A model generated the notes under the pieces. The model saw only the letters and a list, made by a program, of their open reading frames with translations. It ran no database searches and was not told the DNA's origin. The position numbers and the translations under genes were made by a program. Source: Oscillospiraceae bacterium (GTDB lineage Bacteria > Bacillota > Clostridia > Oscillospirales > UBA929). Taken from it: 6,068 bases of DNA. Numbering within the stretch: position 1 is the stretch's first letter; every line of letters starts with the position of its first letter. The stretch is taken from contig JAITQI010000019.1 of assembly GCA_031289065.1 (NCBI GenBank), forward strand, positions 1 to 6,068. The letters run 5' to 3'. This document shows positions 5,054 to 6,068 of the stretch, piece by piece.

Positions 5054-5629
5054 TCAACCGCCGACTTCCACGAGGGTCTCAATCTCCCGCCAGACGTATC
5101 CGGTTTCGTCGAGGGTTTGCCAGGTGGGGAAGAGGGTCTCCCATTCCGGCCAGGAGAGGAACCAGAAGCGGTAGTTGATGTCGAGGTGGCAGGGGAGGAT
5201 GTCCTCGATGATGGCCCGCATGCCGTCAAAGCCCTCGGGGACGCCGGGCACGCCGGGGAAGGAGACCTGTACGGTCTGGGGCACATCGGTTTCACTGACA
5301 TGGGCGGGCAGGCCGCAGCCCTGTAAGGCGGCCTCCAGCGCCGCCGGGGTGAAGCTGTCCGCCCCGACGGCCAACAGGGCCAGCAGGGCGGCGGCGAGCA
5401 GGTCTGTTTCCTGCCCGGCGGGGCGGCGGGGCAGGAGGGACAGCCAGCGCAGAAGCCCGGTTTCCCGGGCGGCGGCGGGTTGGGTTTCCCGCTCCCAGAA
5501 GGTGGTCAGGTCGAACACGCCGTCGAGAGCGGCGCCCACCGTCTCCCATTCGGCGGCCTGAAACCCGCCCTCCAGGCGATAGACCCCCACCGGACGCAAG
5601 AGGTCGCGAATGTTGTCCGCGTGACGCAT
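5054..5629 (-). CDS. Phage tail protein, YmfQ/DUF2313 family
   Basis: YmfQ-like proteins are baseplate or tail-tip components of contractile-tail (Mu/P2-like) phages and phage-tail-like particles, encoded directly after baseplate J. The 191-residue length is normal for the family. The N-terminal half is helical (ALDGVFDLTTFWERE, then RWLSLLPRR). The diagnostic C-terminal part is MRAIIEDILPCHLDINYRFWFLSW, with the PCHLD core, then FPTWQTLDETGYVWREIE. The ATG at 5629 is preceded by GGAGGAG lying within the end of the baseplate J gene, 6 bases away, and the two genes are 3 bases apart, so they are co-transcribed and probably coupled. A tail fibre gene usually follows; here only a repeat does. 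Confidence 0.87.
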   Translation of the reverse strand: MRHADNIRDLLRPVGVYRLEGGFQAAEWETVGAALDGVFDLTTFWERETQPAAARETGLLRWLSLLPRRPAGQETDLLAAALLALLAVGADSFTPAALEAALQGCGLPAHVSETDVPQTVQVSFPGVPGVPEGFDGMRAIIEDILPCHLDINYRFWFLSWPEWETLFPTWQTLDETGYVWREIETLVEVGG

Positions 5630-5632
5630 GGG

Positions 5633-6068
5633 CTACTCCTCCATTTCCTGTAAGGTCAGTTCGGCCAGCACGGGCAGCTGCCCCGGCGACACGGGCAGAT
5701 CGGCCTCGGGGGCCAGGACGCGGAAATTGCCCACCCCCGGCGTTCCGTACAGCCAGGACTGAAGCTCGGCCAGCAGCAGGGGGCGGCCCAGCAGATTCCC
5801 GTCAAACCGGCCCCGAAGAATGGTTTCGGCGTTTTGGAGGGCTTCGGCGGCGGTCACACCGGCGGCGGGGGCGATGTCCACGGTGAGGCTGACCGGCAGG
5901 GGTTGAGGGGCGGAGACGGTCACGTCCACGGCGATTTCCCGTAGGTCTTCCAGCCGCAAGCGCACCGCTTCCACCAGGGCTTCGTCGGGCAGCCCCGCCG
6001 ACGAAGCGACCACCACCCCCACGGTGCCCCGTCCGTTGACGCGGGGCAGGACGGCGGCGGCGGCCACC
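5633..6068 (-). CDS. Baseplate J-like phage protein, C-terminal part
   Basis: Baseplate J proteins form the wedge of contractile-tail baseplates. The gene runs off the right edge, so only the last 145 or so of an expected roughly 350-400 residues are present. The visible part matches the family C-terminus: LPRVNGRGTVGVVVASSAGLPDEALVEAV, then LEDLREIAVDVTVSAP, and VGNFRVLAPEADLPVSPGQLPVLAEL near the end. A GTG at 6067 could be read as a start but only because the window ends there; the family is much longer. It is first in the visible leftward phage operon and overlaps the ribosome binding site of the next gene. Confidence 0.9.
   Translation of the reverse strand, partial: VAAAAVLPRVNGRGTVGVVVASSAGLPDEALVEAVRLRLEDLREIAVDVTVSAPQPLPVSLTVDIAPAAGVTAAEALQNAETILRGRFDGNLLGRPLLLAELQSWLYGTPGVGNFRVLAPEADLPVSPGQLPVLAELTLQEMEE

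Overview
The window looks like a piece of chromosome from a GC-rich, spore-forming member of the Clostridia, most likely an Oscillospirales-type gut bacterium. The evidence is a sporulation-specific SpoIIP, a clostridial-style AsnB, Gram-positive phage tail and holin genes, and AT-rich palindromic intergenic repeats of a kind I associate with that group. Taxonomy is inference; no rRNA or other marker is present.

Layout, left to right. Positions 1-723 (+) hold the C-terminal part of SpoIIP, the engulfment peptidoglycan hydrolase. A repeat-filled gap (711-943) follows, then a complete glutamine-hydrolysing asparagine synthetase, asnB (983-2821, +). A palindromic repeat that can also act as a two-way terminator (2819-2915) separates asnB from a convergent gene (2952-3950, -). 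That gene encodes an unusual membrane protein: N-terminal zinc ribbon, about four transmembrane segments, an acidic 8-residue-repeat linker and a C-terminal DUF2007-like domain. Its promoter region is shared with a divergent small XRE-type regulator (4053-4259, +). A good sigma-A promoter for the membrane protein gene can be read there, with two related 8-N4-8 palindromes on and just downstream of it, so repression of the membrane protein gene by the regulator is the simplest model.

A perfect 17-bp-stem terminator (4266-4303) then separates the chromosomal genes from a phage-derived late module read leftward from the right edge: baseplate J (partial), YmfQ/DUF2313 tail protein, a 69-residue unknown protein, and a family 4 (TcdE-like) holin. 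The last two genes overlap at a GTGA junction, and the first two are 3 bases apart. No tail fibre gene or endolysin lies where one would expect it, so this is either a decayed prophage or a minimal phage-tail-like element whose lysis and fibre genes lie elsewhere.

Two repeat families run through the non-coding DNA: an AATTGTC heptad family and a two-hairpin palindromic family whose stems are kept by compensatory changes. They sit at the 3' ends of genes, and three stop codons (spoIIP, asnB, holin) fall inside or at the edge of a repeat. I see no CRISPR array, tRNA, rRNA, T-box or transposase. There is no gene-free stretch longer than about 260 bases.
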